From a virus, in IMG/VR virus record IMGVR_UViG_3300009311_000021, positions 1 to 26,374 of that record: a stretch of DNA of 26,374 nucleotides. The stretch is one strand, 5' to 3'. Of the stretch, positions 7,907 through 15,425 are shown piece after piece. The notes below the pieces were generated by a model that saw only the letters and a program-made list of their open reading frames with translations, did not search any database and was not told the DNA's origin. Each line of letters opens with the position of its first letter. Positions within the stretch are counted from its first letter, which is position 1. A program made the position numbers and the translations under genes.

Positions 7907-9535
7907 CTATGCGGCCTCCCTGGGTCGGGCGGCGGCCAGGTCTTTGGCGGCGCCGGCGGCGCTCTCGGCCTGCTGCAGCTTGACGGCCTGCTCCCGGACC
8001 TTGCGGCGGGCGTCGCGGATCTTCTTCACGGCGTCCTCGGATCGCATCATGTCCGCCGGCGATCCTTCCACCTCGGCCAGTTCCCGTATGGCGACGTCGG
8101 GATCCACATTGTCCAGCACGTCCGGCAGCTTCTCGCTCCAGTCCAGGGCGGTGGCAACCACGCGGTCGATCGCCTGCACTTCGCTGAGCCGCTGCGCCCT
8201 GGCCAGCGGGGATACATAGCGCATCCGGGGCTGACCGCCGCTGTCCTTGAGCTTTTCCGGCATATCCTCCAGCTCTCCGGCCCGGCCCAGGATGCCAATG
8301 ATGCGGTAGACCAGGCGCTCCAGAAACTCACTCTGGAGACGGTCGAACGTGGGTCCCAGGATCATGGCGTTTTCCAGGGTGCGGGTGCGGACCTCTTCGG
8401 CCGTCATCTCGCGCCGGTCGATCAGGGACAGCTGCGTGACCAGGTAGCCGTCGCGGATGTCGTCTGCCTGGCGCTCGATCATCTCAAGGGTGATGGGCAG
8501 ATGGGCGCCCAGCAGGATCGGCTCGACGCGGTCCCGGGTGCCCGACTCGTAGTGGTTGACGCCGTTTGGCGTCAGATCCGGGTCGTCATCCATGTCGCTG
8601 GGAACATTGACCGGCGGCTCGGCCACCCGGTTGCCCGCCCGGATGAGGGTCTTTTTCATCTTGTTGAGCGTCTTGATGTCGGCCAGGTTGTTCAGCGAGG
8701 GGCTGCGGCCGTAGATCTCGCCGGCGGCCCTGGACCAGGACGGCATCATGTAGGGGAACTCAAAGTAGCCGGACTCGCGGATGACCGACTTGTGCTTCAC
8801 GTCCACGTATACGCTGGCGTATCTGGCCTCTTTGGGATTGTCCGTACCCTTGATCACGTCGCGTTCCTTGCGCGGATAGACGCAGTGCAGGACCTGGAAC
8901 TTCTCGGTGGGTTTTTCCTTTGCGGCCTTTATGACGTCGTCGGAGAGCCGGCCGGGGGTGACGGATTCCTCTCCCCACTTTTCCAGCATCTGGTCGGCGG
9001 TCATCTCGTAGGCCCTGAAGATGGTCTCGATCTCCCCCTGCTCGGACTCCATCGCGCAGACCTCGGCGATGTGGCGGGTGGAAAAGTACAGCTTGCGGCC
9101 GGAGCCTCGGTATTCCTCACAGTACATCGGGGAGGATCCGATGGACCCCAGGTCCAGATACAGCTCATGCACCTGGGAGTAGAAGTTGGAATTTTCCAGC
9201 TCCCGGCGGATCTTCTTGGTGAGCGCCTCCAGCCATTTCTTGATCGTGCTGTCCTTGTTCAGCTCCTCGATGTCGGTCTCCAGGATGAACCACTTGGTGG
9301 AGCGGTTGGTCAGGGTGCTGTTCAAGGCGGCCGCCAGGCGGGCGTTGGCCTTTGGGGCGGTGTCGTCATAGAGGGTGGTGGTGGCCCGGCGCGCTCCGGG
9401 CGTCTCCTCTCGCTCCACGGGTGCGCGGCCCGGCATCACATAGTCGATGATCTCCTGCCAGGTGGTCTGCCAGGTGCTGCGGTCCGATCGCAGGGACTCG
9501 TTTAGCGCGATGAGGTATGAGGCGTCCGCTTTCAT
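7907..9535 (-). CDS. Portal / head-tail connector protein
   Basis: 542 aa, normal for the T7 gp8-type connector family. Visible landmarks are an N-terminal helix with WQEIIDYVMPGR, the motif LYDDTAPKANARLAAALNSTLTNR cut over ~55-75, and SSPMYCEEYRG. The central FPYMMPSWSRAAGEIYGRSP follows, then LNNLADIKTLNKMKK, MTAEEVRTRTLENAMILGP and the C-terminal wing helix with VSPLARAQRL. The last ~60 residues are charged and helical. Twelve copies would form the DNA channel at one capsid vertex and bind terminase and the gp11-like ring. The start overlaps the end of the upstream 369-aa gene by 4 nt. The assignment is secure from motifs and neighbours. Confidence 0.92.
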   Translation of the reverse strand: MKADASYLIALNESLRSDRSTWQTTWQEIIDYVMPGRAPVEREETPGARRATTTLYDDTAPKANARLAAALNSTLTNRSTKWFILETDIEELNKDSTIKKWLEALTKKIRRELENSNFYSQVHELYLDLGSIGSSPMYCEEYRGSGRKLYFSTRHIAEVCAMESEQGEIETIFRAYEMTADQMLEKWGEESVTPGRLSDDVIKAAKEKPTEKFQVLHCVYPRKERDVIKGTDNPKEARYASVYVDVKHKSVIRESGYFEFPYMMPSWSRAAGEIYGRSPSLNNLADIKTLNKMKKTLIRAGNRVAEPPVNVPSDMDDDPDLTPNGVNHYESGTRDRVEPILLGAHLPITLEMIERQADDIRDGYLVTQLSLIDRREMTAEEVRTRTLENAMILGPTFDRLQSEFLERLVYRIIGILGRAGELEDMPEKLKDSGGQPRMRYVSPLARAQRLSEVQAIDRVVATALDWSEKLPDVLDNVDPDVAIRELAEVEGSPADMMRSEDAVKKIRDARRKVREQAVKLQQAESAAGAAKDLAAARPREAA

Positions 9536-10641
9536 GAGCCGATCTCCAGTGATGGTCTAAACAGATCCGGTGCGCCCAGGGGTTGACGGCTGGTACGCAT
9601 GGCCATGTGTCCGGTGCGGCGCTTGGCCCGGCGCCGCTCCCTCAGCAGCGCACGGCCGGGGGCGGCAAAAAGATCGCCCACAGGATCGATGGCGCCGGCG
9701 CCGGCGGCAGCCTGGTCGGCTCCGGCGGCGGTGTCATCGTCTGCAGCAGGCATGGGTGGTCCGTGGCCTCCGGCCAGGTCGCCGGTGAAGCCGCGCTGCT
9801 CGTCTGTGGGATCGGTGACCCCCACCGGTATGTCGCCCAGGATGCCGGAACCGAAGTAGGTCCCGGTCGGGTCGCCGAGATGCGCGCTGTCCACGCCCCA
9901 CGGATCGGTGATGTCGTTTCCGGGACCGAACACGATCCCGCCGGGATCGTCGTCTGTGGCACTTGGGGTGGTGTCGGCATCGCCCCGAGCATCGGGTGGA
10001 GAGACGGCGTCGGCCCCGTCCGTGCCGGCGCCCCGGAACATATCGAGGATGTCATCCATCTCGATCTGGCTGAGTATGCCGCCGCTGACCAGGCCCAGCA
10101 GCGCACCGGGCAGGCCCGCGATCTCCAGCCCTCCCAAACCACCCTTGAGCGCCGCAAAGAGAGACTTGGCGTCCAGGTTCAGGTCGTACAGGCCCAGGTC
10201 ATGAGCGATGTTGTAGAGGCCCAGATCGTTCATCAGCTCCTTGAACCAGGAGGGCTTGTACTCGGGGGTGGTGTATATGTCGGCATCGTCGCCGGGCAGA
10301 TTCACGGCCGTATCGCCGAAGGTGTCGAAGTACTCGTCAGTGGGATCGTCGGCCGTGCCGAAGAAGGTGTCGCGGCCGGGATCCACCGGCTCGGTGAAGG
10401 CATCCCGGCCGCCCGGATCCGTGAAGTCGTATTCCGTCGACCAGGGCTGATTGTACGTCTCGCCCTCGTCTTCAGTGGTGAAGGGATTGTCGAAACTGCC
10501 CAGCAGATCGTCTTCGCCGGGGTAGGGATTGTAGAGATCGGAGTTCCAAAATTCCTCCTCCGCCCGCCGCTTCATCTCCTCGATCTCTTCTTCGGTGGGC
10601 GCGTCGATGTATCCGATGTAATCGATGGCGTCTTCGGGCAT
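9532..10641 (-). CDS. Acidic low-complexity protein, unknown
   Basis: 369 aa. The composition is extreme. Residues ~1-120 and ~205-320 are loaded with Asp, Gly, Pro and Thr. A hydrophobic Gly/Leu/Ala stretch at ~165-195 (GGLGGLEIAGLPGALLGL) could be amphipathic or membrane-interacting. The last ~50 residues are Arg rich (LLRERRRAKRRTG). It lies between terminase-side genes and the portal gene, overlapping both neighbours by 1-4 nt. An internal head or ejected protein fits the hydrophobic segment and basic tail, but no family is recognised. The long acidic repeats also suggest a disordered chaperone-like factor. Confidence 0.7.
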   Translation of the reverse strand: MPEDAIDYIGYIDAPTEEEIEEMKRRAEEEFWNSDLYNPYPGEDDLLGSFDNPFTTEDEGETYNQPWSTEYDFTDPGGRDAFTEPVDPGRDTFFGTADDPTDEYFDTFGDTAVNLPGDDADIYTTPEYKPSWFKELMNDLGLYNIAHDLGLYDLNLDAKSLFAALKGGLGGLEIAGLPGALLGLVSGGILSQIEMDDILDMFRGAGTDGADAVSPPDARGDADTTPSATDDDPGGIVFGPGNDITDPWGVDSAHLGDPTGTYFGSGILGDIPVGVTDPTDEQRGFTGDLAGGHGPPMPAADDDTAAGADQAAAGAGAIDPVGDLFAAPGRALLRERRRAKRRTGHMAMRTSRQPLGAPDLFRPSLEIGS

Positions 10642-10805
10642 CAGTACTCCTTGACGATGCGGATCTTGAGGCGGTCGGGTTGGTTCTGCCGCTCAACGAT
10701 CTTCATGTCGATCGTCATGCCGTTTTTCTCGATAGCCTGTTCCACCAGCTCCTGCAGATCCTGGTTGGTCTTGCGGATCTTTTCAGCGATCGCTTTGTCT
10801 TCCAT
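10641..10805 (-). CDS. Small charged helical protein, unknown
   Basis: 54 aa, translated by hand. The ATG at 10805 overlaps the TGA of the upstream 63-aa gene, and its own TGA overlaps the ATG of the 369-aa gene, so coding is continuous. The sequence starts MEDKAIAEKIRKTNQDL, has a helical first half and ends with a basic strand-like segment (DRLKIRIVKEY). No domain is recognised. The tight stop/start overlaps on both sides are the main evidence that it is real. Confidence 0.65.
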   Translation of the reverse strand: MEDKAIAEKIRKTNQDLQELVEQAIEKNGMTIDMKIVERQNQPDRLKIRIVKEY

Positions 10806-10996
10806 CAGATCTCTCCTGCCGGCTTCCTGTGAACCAGGATAGAGGCTATCCGCCGATCCAGCACCGTGCGGGGAACCCAGTCGCGCGGGATCTTCAGCTT
10901 CCTGGGCTGGTGCCAGGCCAGGTACTGCAGATAGGCGCCCCTGGTGACCTGCTCCGTCGTCGGCTCAAGGTGTCGGTACCTACAGGGCAAGCTCAT
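10805..10996 (-). CDS. Small basic protein overlapping the terL end, unknown
   Basis: 63 aa starting MSLPCRYRHLEPTTEQ. It begins inside the last codons of the large terminase gene in another frame (17-nt overlap) and ends at the start of the 54-aa gene. It is basic, with many Arg/Lys (HQPRKLKIPRDWVPRTVLDRR). The ribosome site is weak (GGCGG). Gene order and contiguous overlaps support it; there is no functional clue beyond its place between terminase and portal. Confidence 0.6.
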   Translation of the reverse strand: MSLPCRYRHLEPTTEQVTRGAYLQYLAWHQPRKLKIPRDWVPRTVLDRRIASILVHRKPAGEI

Positions 10997-12536
10997 CGTA
11001 ATCCGCCTTCGCCCGGCGGCGCTGCTGCGCGGCCACCAGCAGCGGCACCGATACCGTCTCGGGGCGTTTGGGGTTGGGCGACTTCATCTTCATCTTGGGA
11101 TCCTCGATCCGGGCCAGGCAATCGAGCATGTCATCGTGCAGCACGTACGGGAACGCCAGGTACTCCTCGTTGATGAACACCTGGGTGAGGTCCTCGGTGA
11201 CGTTCTCGTAGTTGGTCTTGATGCAGCGGTCCGGCAGAAACACCCGGCGGCTCTCAAACAGCGGGATCAGCTTGCGGATCCGGTCGGGCTTGGGCATCGG
11301 ACCGCCCAGCTCGTGGATGTGGAAGCGGTAGTTCTGCTCCTTCTGGACGTACTTGATGTGCTGGACGTCCGAGTCTTTGCCGTAGCGCTCGTAGCCCACC
11401 TTCAGCGGTCGGTACTCCCGGTGCATGGCCATCACGCGGATGGTGCGCTCGGTGAGGTTGAGCTTGTCGCGGATCATGTCGATGACATAGTAGTTGCGGT
11501 CCTCGCCGATCCCCACCACCATGATGGACGTGTAGTCGCTCTGCTCCTTCTTCTCGTTGGCCGGGTCCACAAGGATGTAGATGTTCAGGTGATTGAAGTG
11601 AGTGGCCGGCCAGGTCTGCAGCCACTTCTTCTTGAAGGTCTGGTTCTCCTCGGATACCGGATCCAGCAGCTGCTGGCAGGAAAAGACGTATATGCCCTGA
11701 TCGACCCGTAGTTCCTGGAGGCGCTCGGGGGACAGGAACACGGGGTTGCCGGCGGCCTTGCCGTTGTCGGTGGCCGGGTGGACCCGCACGACGTATTCCG
11801 GGATCTTCTTCAGGTCCACGTACAGATCCGCAAAGCTGTAGTGGGTGCCGACCACGCGCTTTTTGCCGCCGTCGGTACCCAGCGAGTGACTCAGCTCGTA
11901 GGCATCCTTGGTTTTCATAATCATATCGACGTTGGTGACGCCCTCTTTGGTGACCGTGTCGTCGTAGACCCGGATGGTGAAGTGCTTGCTGGTGGGCTGC
12001 CCGTCGACCATGCCCCAGGCCTCGATGGAGGATTCCTTGGCGTTGCTCTTGCGCTTGACGACCAGGCCGTCGTCCTCACTCCACTTGGGCGCCTGGGCCT
12101 TGGGCTTGTCCCAGAAGATGTCCGGGAACCAGCGCTTGAGCGGACAATCCCCCTCAAGGGTGACCTTGATCTGGCGCAGGAAGCCCTTGGCGATCGGGCG
12201 GGTGTGGCTGAAGAAGGCGATGCGCTCTTCCGGGTTGTTGATCAGCTCCTGGAGCGGTTTTGCGTAGGTGAGGATCGTGGACTTGTAGTGTTCGCGCGCC
12301 CACAGATCCAACGTGTTGGAGGACAGCTCGTCAACATCGCGACATCGGTCCACCAGCCAGGGGTGGTTGATGTCCACGCGCTCCAGGCCGAAGTAGAGCA
12401 GAAAGAAGATGTCCTTCTTGGCCAGGTCGCGGTAGGTGTCGCGGCGCTTGAGCTTGCCGGCGGCGATGTCCGCGAAGATCTGCGGGTAGTCGTAGCGGTA
12501 GTTGGCACCTGGAATGGGGGAGAACTCAACCGGCAT
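10980..12536 (-). CDS. terL: Terminase large subunit
   Basis: 518 aa, full length for phage TerL. The packaging ATPase lies in the first half: AREHYKST at ~80-87 is the variant Walker A typical of this terminase group, and an RVYDDTVT segment at ~188-195 is a candidate for the Walker B/coupling region. The second half is the RNase H-like nuclease, opening with NIYILVDPA (~343-351, first catalytic Asp), with VGYERYGKD and HDDMLDCLARI further on. It would cut concatemers and pump DNA through the portal. It overlaps the small-subunit gene by 11 nt upstream. Headful or cohesive-end packaging cannot be told from this sequence. Confidence 0.92.
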   Translation of the reverse strand: MPVEFSPIPGANYRYDYPQIFADIAAGKLKRRDTYRDLAKKDIFFLLYFGLERVDINHPWLVDRCRDVDELSSNTLDLWAREHYKSTILTYAKPLQELINNPEERIAFFSHTRPIAKGFLRQIKVTLEGDCPLKRWFPDIFWDKPKAQAPKWSEDDGLVVKRKSNAKESSIEAWGMVDGQPTSKHFTIRVYDDTVTKEGVTNVDMIMKTKDAYELSHSLGTDGGKKRVVGTHYSFADLYVDLKKIPEYVVRVHPATDNGKAAGNPVFLSPERLQELRVDQGIYVFSCQQLLDPVSEENQTFKKKWLQTWPATHFNHLNIYILVDPANEKKEQSDYTSIMVVGIGEDRNYYVIDMIRDKLNLTERTIRVMAMHREYRPLKVGYERYGKDSDVQHIKYVQKEQNYRFHIHELGGPMPKPDRIRKLIPLFESRRVFLPDRCIKTNYENVTEDLTQVFINEEYLAFPYVLHDDMLDCLARIEDPKMKMKSPNPKRPETVSVPLLVAAQQRRRAKADYDELAL

Positions 12537-13044
12537 GGGTTCCCTCCTTCAGCTTATCCAGGTCCTTCTCGTACTTGGATAGATCCACCGGATCGAAGCG
12601 GCTCTCGCCGTCGCCGTCGGCATCGACGCCGAGGATCTTGAGCGTGTCCTTCACCAGCTCCCGCAGGCGGTCGTTGACGGCAAAGAGGGTCCTGAGATCG
12701 TAGGTGAGAAAGGGATCTTTGGAGATGTCCTTGACCGCGCCCTGGGCAACGGCCAGGATCTTGGCCTGGAACTCCAGGTACTGCTTCTTGATATCCCCGA
12801 GGATCTTGAGATCGCCGGGCAGCTCCCGGTCGACGTACTCGCCGATCACGGCGTCGGTCTGGGCGGCGCGCTGTTCCTTGACGGTCTTGAGATAGCGGCT
12901 GATGGTGGACTGGCTGACGGTGACGTCGTCGGGAAGCTCGGCGGAGACCTCCTCGGAGATCTGCGTCTGAGTGCGGCCGTTGAGAGAGAGGGTGAGGATC
13001 CTCTCTTCCAGGTGGTACTGACCGATCAGGTTGGCACTGCCCAT
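12526..13044 (-). CDS. Terminase small subunit
   Basis: 172 aa with GGGAG before the ATG. The N-terminal ~60 residues form a helix-turn-helix (LNGRTQTQISEEVS, then VSQSTISRYLKTVKEQ), and the rest is helical with an acidic patch (GVDADGDGESRFD) and a charged C-terminal helix. Size, N-terminal DNA-binding fold and overlap with the large subunit gene fit TerS, which recognises the packaging site and forms a ring. A plain regulatory HTH protein is the less likely alternative. The 170 nt upstream hold two sets of short repeats that could be its binding region. Confidence 0.75.
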   Translation of the reverse strand: MGSANLIGQYHLEERILTLSLNGRTQTQISEEVSAELPDDVTVSQSTISRYLKTVKEQRAAQTDAVIGEYVDRELPGDLKILGDIKKQYLEFQAKILAVAQGAVKDISKDPFLTYDLRTLFAVNDRLRELVKDTLKILGVDADGDGESRFDPVDLSKYEKDLDKLKEGTHAG

Positions 13045-13058
13045 TCCGCGCTCCCGTG

Positions 13059-13090
13059 TGAATCTTCATTCATCGAGAATGAATCTTCAT
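13059..13090. repeat. Two TGAATCTTCAT copies 21 bp apart
   Basis: Exact 11-bp copies at 13059-13069 and 13080-13090 flank an inverted repeat (ATTCAT cgaga ATGAAT). A related version occurs at 14990-15012. The 21-bp spacing is two helical turns, which suits a dimer-of-dimers binding site upstream of terS. The function is inferred. Confidence 0.6.
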
Positions 13091-13142
13091 GCAGCTACCG
13101 GGCGGTATACCACGGGATTTGGGGGTCGGAATGCTTGGTGCC

Positions 13143-13193
13143 AATAAAGGACAGATATGAACAATAAAGGACAAATAAGGACAGATAAGGACA
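13143..13193. repeat. Phased array of (A)ATAAAGGACA units before terS
   Basis: Four units AATAAAGGACA, AATAAAGGACA, AATAAGGACA and GATAAGGACA lie at 13143-13153, 13163-13173, 13174-13183 and 13184-13193, with a degraded fifth (GATATGAAC) between the first two. Spacing is close to one helical turn. The array sits in the non-coding gap between the HTH gene and terS. It could be a packaging (pac/cos-side) site or an operator. Confidence 0.7.
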
Positions 13194-13215
13194 CGGGTGC
13201 CTCTTGACAGGGGTC

Positions 13216-13440
13216 TCAGCCGCCGATCCCCCCGCGCCTCATTCGCGGCCCCTTCTCCTCCTTCTTGGCTGGTGGTGGTTTACGGAACCAAGCCTCCAGA
13301 TCGTCTGTGTGCGCCGTCCAGGACCCTCCACGCTTGACCACCGGCAGCCCCTCGTCCACCAGCTTGTAGAACGTGTTGTGGCTAATCCGAAGGAAGTCGC
13401 TGATCGCCCTGCGGCCTATAAGTGCTTTGCTGTTAGTCAT
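13216..13440 (-). CDS. AlpA/excisionase-like HTH protein
   Basis: 74 aa. Residues 1-55 are a MerR-type winged HTH of the HTH_17 group: LIGRRAISDFLRISHNTFYKL, then LPVVKRGGSWTAHTDDLEAWF, with the usual DLExWF ending. A basic tail follows (PPAKKEEKGPRMRRGG). Such proteins act as excisionases, AlpA-type activators or terminase small subunits. The ATG overlaps the end of the lysis peptidase gene by 8 nt. A truncated paralogue lies upstream at 14693-14839. With TerS-like and integrase genes elsewhere, a late-gene regulator or excisionase are equally possible. Confidence 0.75.
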   Translation of the reverse strand: MTNSKALIGRRAISDFLRISHNTFYKLVDEGLPVVKRGGSWTAHTDDLEAWFRKPPPAKKEEKGPRMRRGGIGG

Positions 13441-13798
13441 AGGGAAACATCACCTCCGGTTCCTTGGTGGGGTCGTCGTCGCCGTGGACAAACCCCTTCT
13501 TGTAGTTGACGCCGATGCGGTGGATGCCGGCCTGGATCATACCCCTGACGACGTGGTACCGCTGCCGGCTGTTCTCGGCCTCCACGTCGACCGCAAAACC
13601 CCTGGGATGAGCGGAACCCTCGTTCCCTCCTTCGACCAGGTTGTGGGGCATACAGCGGACCGCTGACCGAAGGTGGAACGCGGTCCCGGCAATCTCCCGT
13701 GCCAGGTCCAGCTTATCGAGGAACGAGGGGCTCATCGCCTCCATCCCCAGTCCGCAGCCGCAGCGGCACCGAAACTCATCCGGTTTGAAGTGTTTCAC
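13433..13798 (-). CDS. M15-family peptidase, probable endolysin
   Basis: 121 aa from the GTG at 13798, chosen because AAGGAG lies 6 nt before it and the GTG overlaps the previous stop as GTGA. An upstream ATG at 13825 is less well placed. The fold is the peptidase M15_3 / D-Ala-D-Ala carboxypeptidase type: HFKPDEFRCRCG, then FHLRSAVRC. The metal-binding motif SAHPRGFAVDVE supplies His and Asp ligands, and FVHGDDD supplies the late His. It would cleave the peptide stems of peptidoglycan for host lysis. It has no signal peptide, so it would need a holin, which is not clearly seen in the window. Confidence 0.85.
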   Translation of the reverse strand: MKHFKPDEFRCRCGCGLGMEAMSPSFLDKLDLAREIAGTAFHLRSAVRCMPHNLVEGGNEGSAHPRGFAVDVEAENSRQRYHVVRGMIQAGIHRIGVNYKKGFVHGDDDPTKEPEVMFPYD

Positions 13799-14016
13799 GG
13801 GTTCTCCTTCAGCTTCCTGATACACACATCATCACCATCGACAGACCCGATCACATCCGAGTGCTTATCCTCGTGGGGGCAAGCTGCCTCCCGGCACGGC
13901 CACCAGAAGCCGCAGTCGGGTATCTCGATCGCACCAACGATGATCTTGCCGCACCCTCCGAAGCAGAGAGAGCTGACCAGGTCGTCCTGTAGCAGTGAAG
14001 AAACGCAATAGATCAT
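13795..14016 (-). CDS. Small Cys-rich protein, unknown
   Basis: 73 aa. A GGAGG ribosome site precedes the ATG. The middle carries several Cys/His residues (CFGGCGKI, then CGFWWPCREAACPHEDKH), suggesting a structural zinc site. It is translationally coupled to the lysis peptidase by a GTGA overlap. No family is recognised. Confidence 0.65.
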   Translation of the reverse strand: MIYCVSSLLQDDLVSSLCFGGCGKIIVGAIEIPDCGFWWPCREAACPHEDKHSDVIGSVDGDDVCIRKLKENP

Positions 14017-14018
14017 AG

Positions 14019-14225
14019 CTATCCTCCAACCTTGTCCAGCAGCTCAAGGTCGTTGTGGCACCTGGGACAGCACCAGGTCCCGCACTCATCGATGTTGCCA
14101 TCTTCCTGGATCGGGATCCAGTCGCCTGGGTGAAAGAACCAGCCGCATTTCTTACACTCCATCCTGTGCGGGCGGATCCACACGTCAAACAACCGCCTCT
14201 CGTACAACGATTCCGGTAGCGGCAT
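14019..14225 (-). CDS. Zinc-ribbon protein, unknown
   Basis: 68 aa from the ATG at 14225; a GTG six nt upstream is possible, but the GAGG site suits the ATG. Two Cys pairs, MECKKCGWFF and CCPRCHNDLEL, form a zinc ribbon of about 40 residues. It may bind nucleic acid or a protein partner. It is part of a chain of small, overlapping genes that opens the late block. Confidence 0.7.
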   Translation of the reverse strand: MPLPESLYERRLFDVWIRPHRMECKKCGWFFHPGDWIPIQEDGNIDECGTWCCPRCHNDLELLDKVGG

Positions 14226-14227
14226 GG

Positions 14228-14488
14228 TCACTCCTCTCCGATCGTACTCTCGACGGCGACCTGGACCGCCATGACGGCCCTGGTCGCCTGGTTCTGGCCG
14301 TTGCAGGCCTCGGCCTCGACCTCCAGTCGGTCGACCAGCTGTTGCTTGAAGACTGCCACGTCATCGCCGGATCCGGCCGGCTTCGGCATCTCATCCAACC
14401 GGGCCTCCAGCTCCTCGATCCTCATCTTGGCCCAGGTCGCTTGCTCTTCCAGCTGGCTAACCTTCTCCCTCAATTCCTTCTCTGCCAT
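14228..14488 (-). CDS. Small coiled-coil protein, unknown
   Basis: 86 aa from the ATG at 14488, with GGAGG spaced 6 nt before it; an ATG at 14494 is too close to that site. The first half is heptad-like (KELREKVSQLEEQ, then RIEELEARLDEM), followed by a loop and a second helix. Residues LEARLDEMPKPAGSGDDV are encoded by one copy of a 54-bp repeat whose other copy lies in the chimeric gene at 14693-14839. Function is unknown. Confidence 0.65.
   Translation of the reverse strand: MAEKELREKVSQLEEQATWAKMRIEELEARLDEMPKPAGSGDDVAVFKQQLVDRLEVEAEACNGQNQATRAVMAVQVAVESTIGEE
14357..14410. repeat. 54-bp direct repeat, copy A
   Basis: Identical over 54 bp to 14708-14761, and exactly 18 codons in frame in both host genes. 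Perfect identity argues for a recent duplication or gene conversion. Confidence 0.95.
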
Positions 14489-14490
14489 TG

Positions 14491-14691
14491 TCATCCTCCG
14501 CCATTGACCGCATTGTCGATCAGTTCATTGTACTCATCCCACGTGCTGAACGACGTGGGACGGCCGTCGTCTGTCGTTGCGTTGCCGTGATAGGCAGCCA
14601 CAAAAGCATCCAAGCCGTGCTTGCCGTAGTGAGTCGGGTTGCCCTCGGCATGGGTGATGAATCCCATCGGATCGTCGGTCTCCAGCAGCAT
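14491..14691 (-). CDS. Small protein, unknown
   Basis: 66 aa starting MLLETDDPMGFITHAEGNPT. I chose the ATG at 14691 because it sits two bases after the stop of the chimeric gene, with GAGGGG just upstream. A longer reading that runs into the 54-bp repeat in another frame is not convincing. The sequence has one aromatic-rich acidic stretch (DAFVAAYHGNATTDD, then FSTWDEYNELIDN). No family is recognised. It overlaps the coiled-coil gene by 4 nt. Confidence 0.6.
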   Translation of the reverse strand: MLLETDDPMGFITHAEGNPTHYGKHGLDAFVAAYHGNATTDDGRPTSFSTWDEYNELIDNAVNGGG

Positions 14692-14692
14692 C

Positions 14693-14839
14693 TCACCCCT
14701 CGGTCCGCACGTCATCGCCGGATCCGGCCGGCTTCGGCATCTCATCCAACCGGGCCTCCAGGTCGTAGAACATCTCCTTGCTAATCCCGAGATAATCGAG
14801 TATCCTCTTTCTCCCGATCAAGACCTTTGATTCCGTCAT
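14693..14839 (-). pseudogene. Truncated AlpA-like HTH fused to a coiled-coil gene fragment
   Basis: 48 aa, translated by hand, with a strong TAGGAGGG ribosome site. Residues 1-27 (MTESKVLIGRKRILDYLGIS, then KEMFYDL) parallel the start of the intact HTH protein at 13216-13440 (MTNSKALIGRRAISDFLRIS, then HNTFYKL). Where that protein goes on into its wing, this one switches to LEARLDEMPKPAGSGDDV, supplied by the 54-bp repeat from the coiled-coil gene, and stops four codons later. The frame is open, so a small product may be made, but the DNA-binding wing is lost. It opens the leftward late operon. Confidence 0.7.
14708..14761. repeat. 54-bp direct repeat, copy B
   Basis: Second copy of the repeat at 14357-14410, offset by 351 bp and forming the 3' part of the chimeric HTH gene. 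Confidence 0.95.
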
Positions 14840-14870
14840 TGCTAATCCCTCCTAATCGCCTGAGACCGCC

Positions 14871-14940
14871 TGTCAACATCACCGGAAATAGGCCGAAAAG
14901 TTGACATATAAGTCGTTATCAGACGTAACGCCATCATCGA
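14871..14940. promoter_or_regulatory. Operator-like region, repeat element copy 1
   Basis: TGTCAAC (14871-14877) and GTTGACA (14900-14906) form a perfect 7-bp inverted repeat. The stretch from 14896 on, with TTATCAGACGTAA, is repeated imperfectly at 15426-15474. It lies upstream of the leftward late block, so control of that block is plausible. Confidence 0.45.
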
Positions 14941-15147
14941 CCTACCGGAAACGCCAGAATCCGGGAGATATCGGCAGATCGTGAGCTCGTGAAATCTTCA
15001 TTCTCGGTGAATTGAACCATCCGCCTATTATCCCCTATTTCACCGTAATCGCCTGACACCTGCCATATTCCGGATTTCATCCTCAGATCAGATCCCAGAA
15101 CGACGAAAACACGCGATATCGCTTGATAATCAGAGATCAGCCCACAA

Positions 15148-15243
15148 TCAGGCCCGTATCGCATCCGGAACGGCCGCCAGACGATCCGCGACCCGGGCTT
15201 GTGCTTTGATCCCTTCCAGTGTCAGACTTGTGTTCAGTACCAT
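15148..15243 (-). CDS. Possible tiny gene, unknown
   Basis: 31 aa beginning MVLNTSLTLEGIKAQARVAD, translated by hand. It has an exceptionally strong ribosome site (AGAGGAGGTGATC) ahead of the ATG, and that is the main support. It stands alone in an otherwise gene-free region. It could be a leader peptide or the start of a gene that was truncated. The following ~300 bases to 14840 show only regulatory-type repeats. Confidence 0.35.
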   Translation of the reverse strand: MVLNTSLTLEGIKAQARVADRLAAVPDAIRA

Positions 15244-15280
15244 CCTCGATCACCTCCTCTCGCCAGATTGCCGTTGATCG

Positions 15281-15292
15281 CCGCGATCGCGG
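15281..15292. repeat. 12-bp perfect palindrome
   Basis: CCGCGATCGCGG lies ~40 bp upstream of the tiny gene's start. Just beyond it, two copies of CG(T/C)GTAATTGA occur (about 15313-15345). This is a possible protein-binding site. Confidence 0.5.
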
Positions 15293-15425
15293 TCAATGTG
15301 GCCTCTCAGAATCGTGTAATTGAGGCCTTGAAACGCGTAATTGAACGCCTCGATAACGCCTTCGATCATTGATAATCTCTGCCAATTCTCACACTTGTAA
15401 TTATTTCACTAACTTAAGGTACTCA

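Noticed and set aside
7817-9505. 562-aa rightward open frame opposite the portal gene
   Set aside because: It is a GC-rich antisense shadow of the portal and adjacent genes with no ribosome site or domain.
14934-15164. 76-aa leftward open frame in the regulatory zone
   Set aside because: It has no ribosome site, overlaps the tiny gene at 15148-15243, and is built over the repeat elements.
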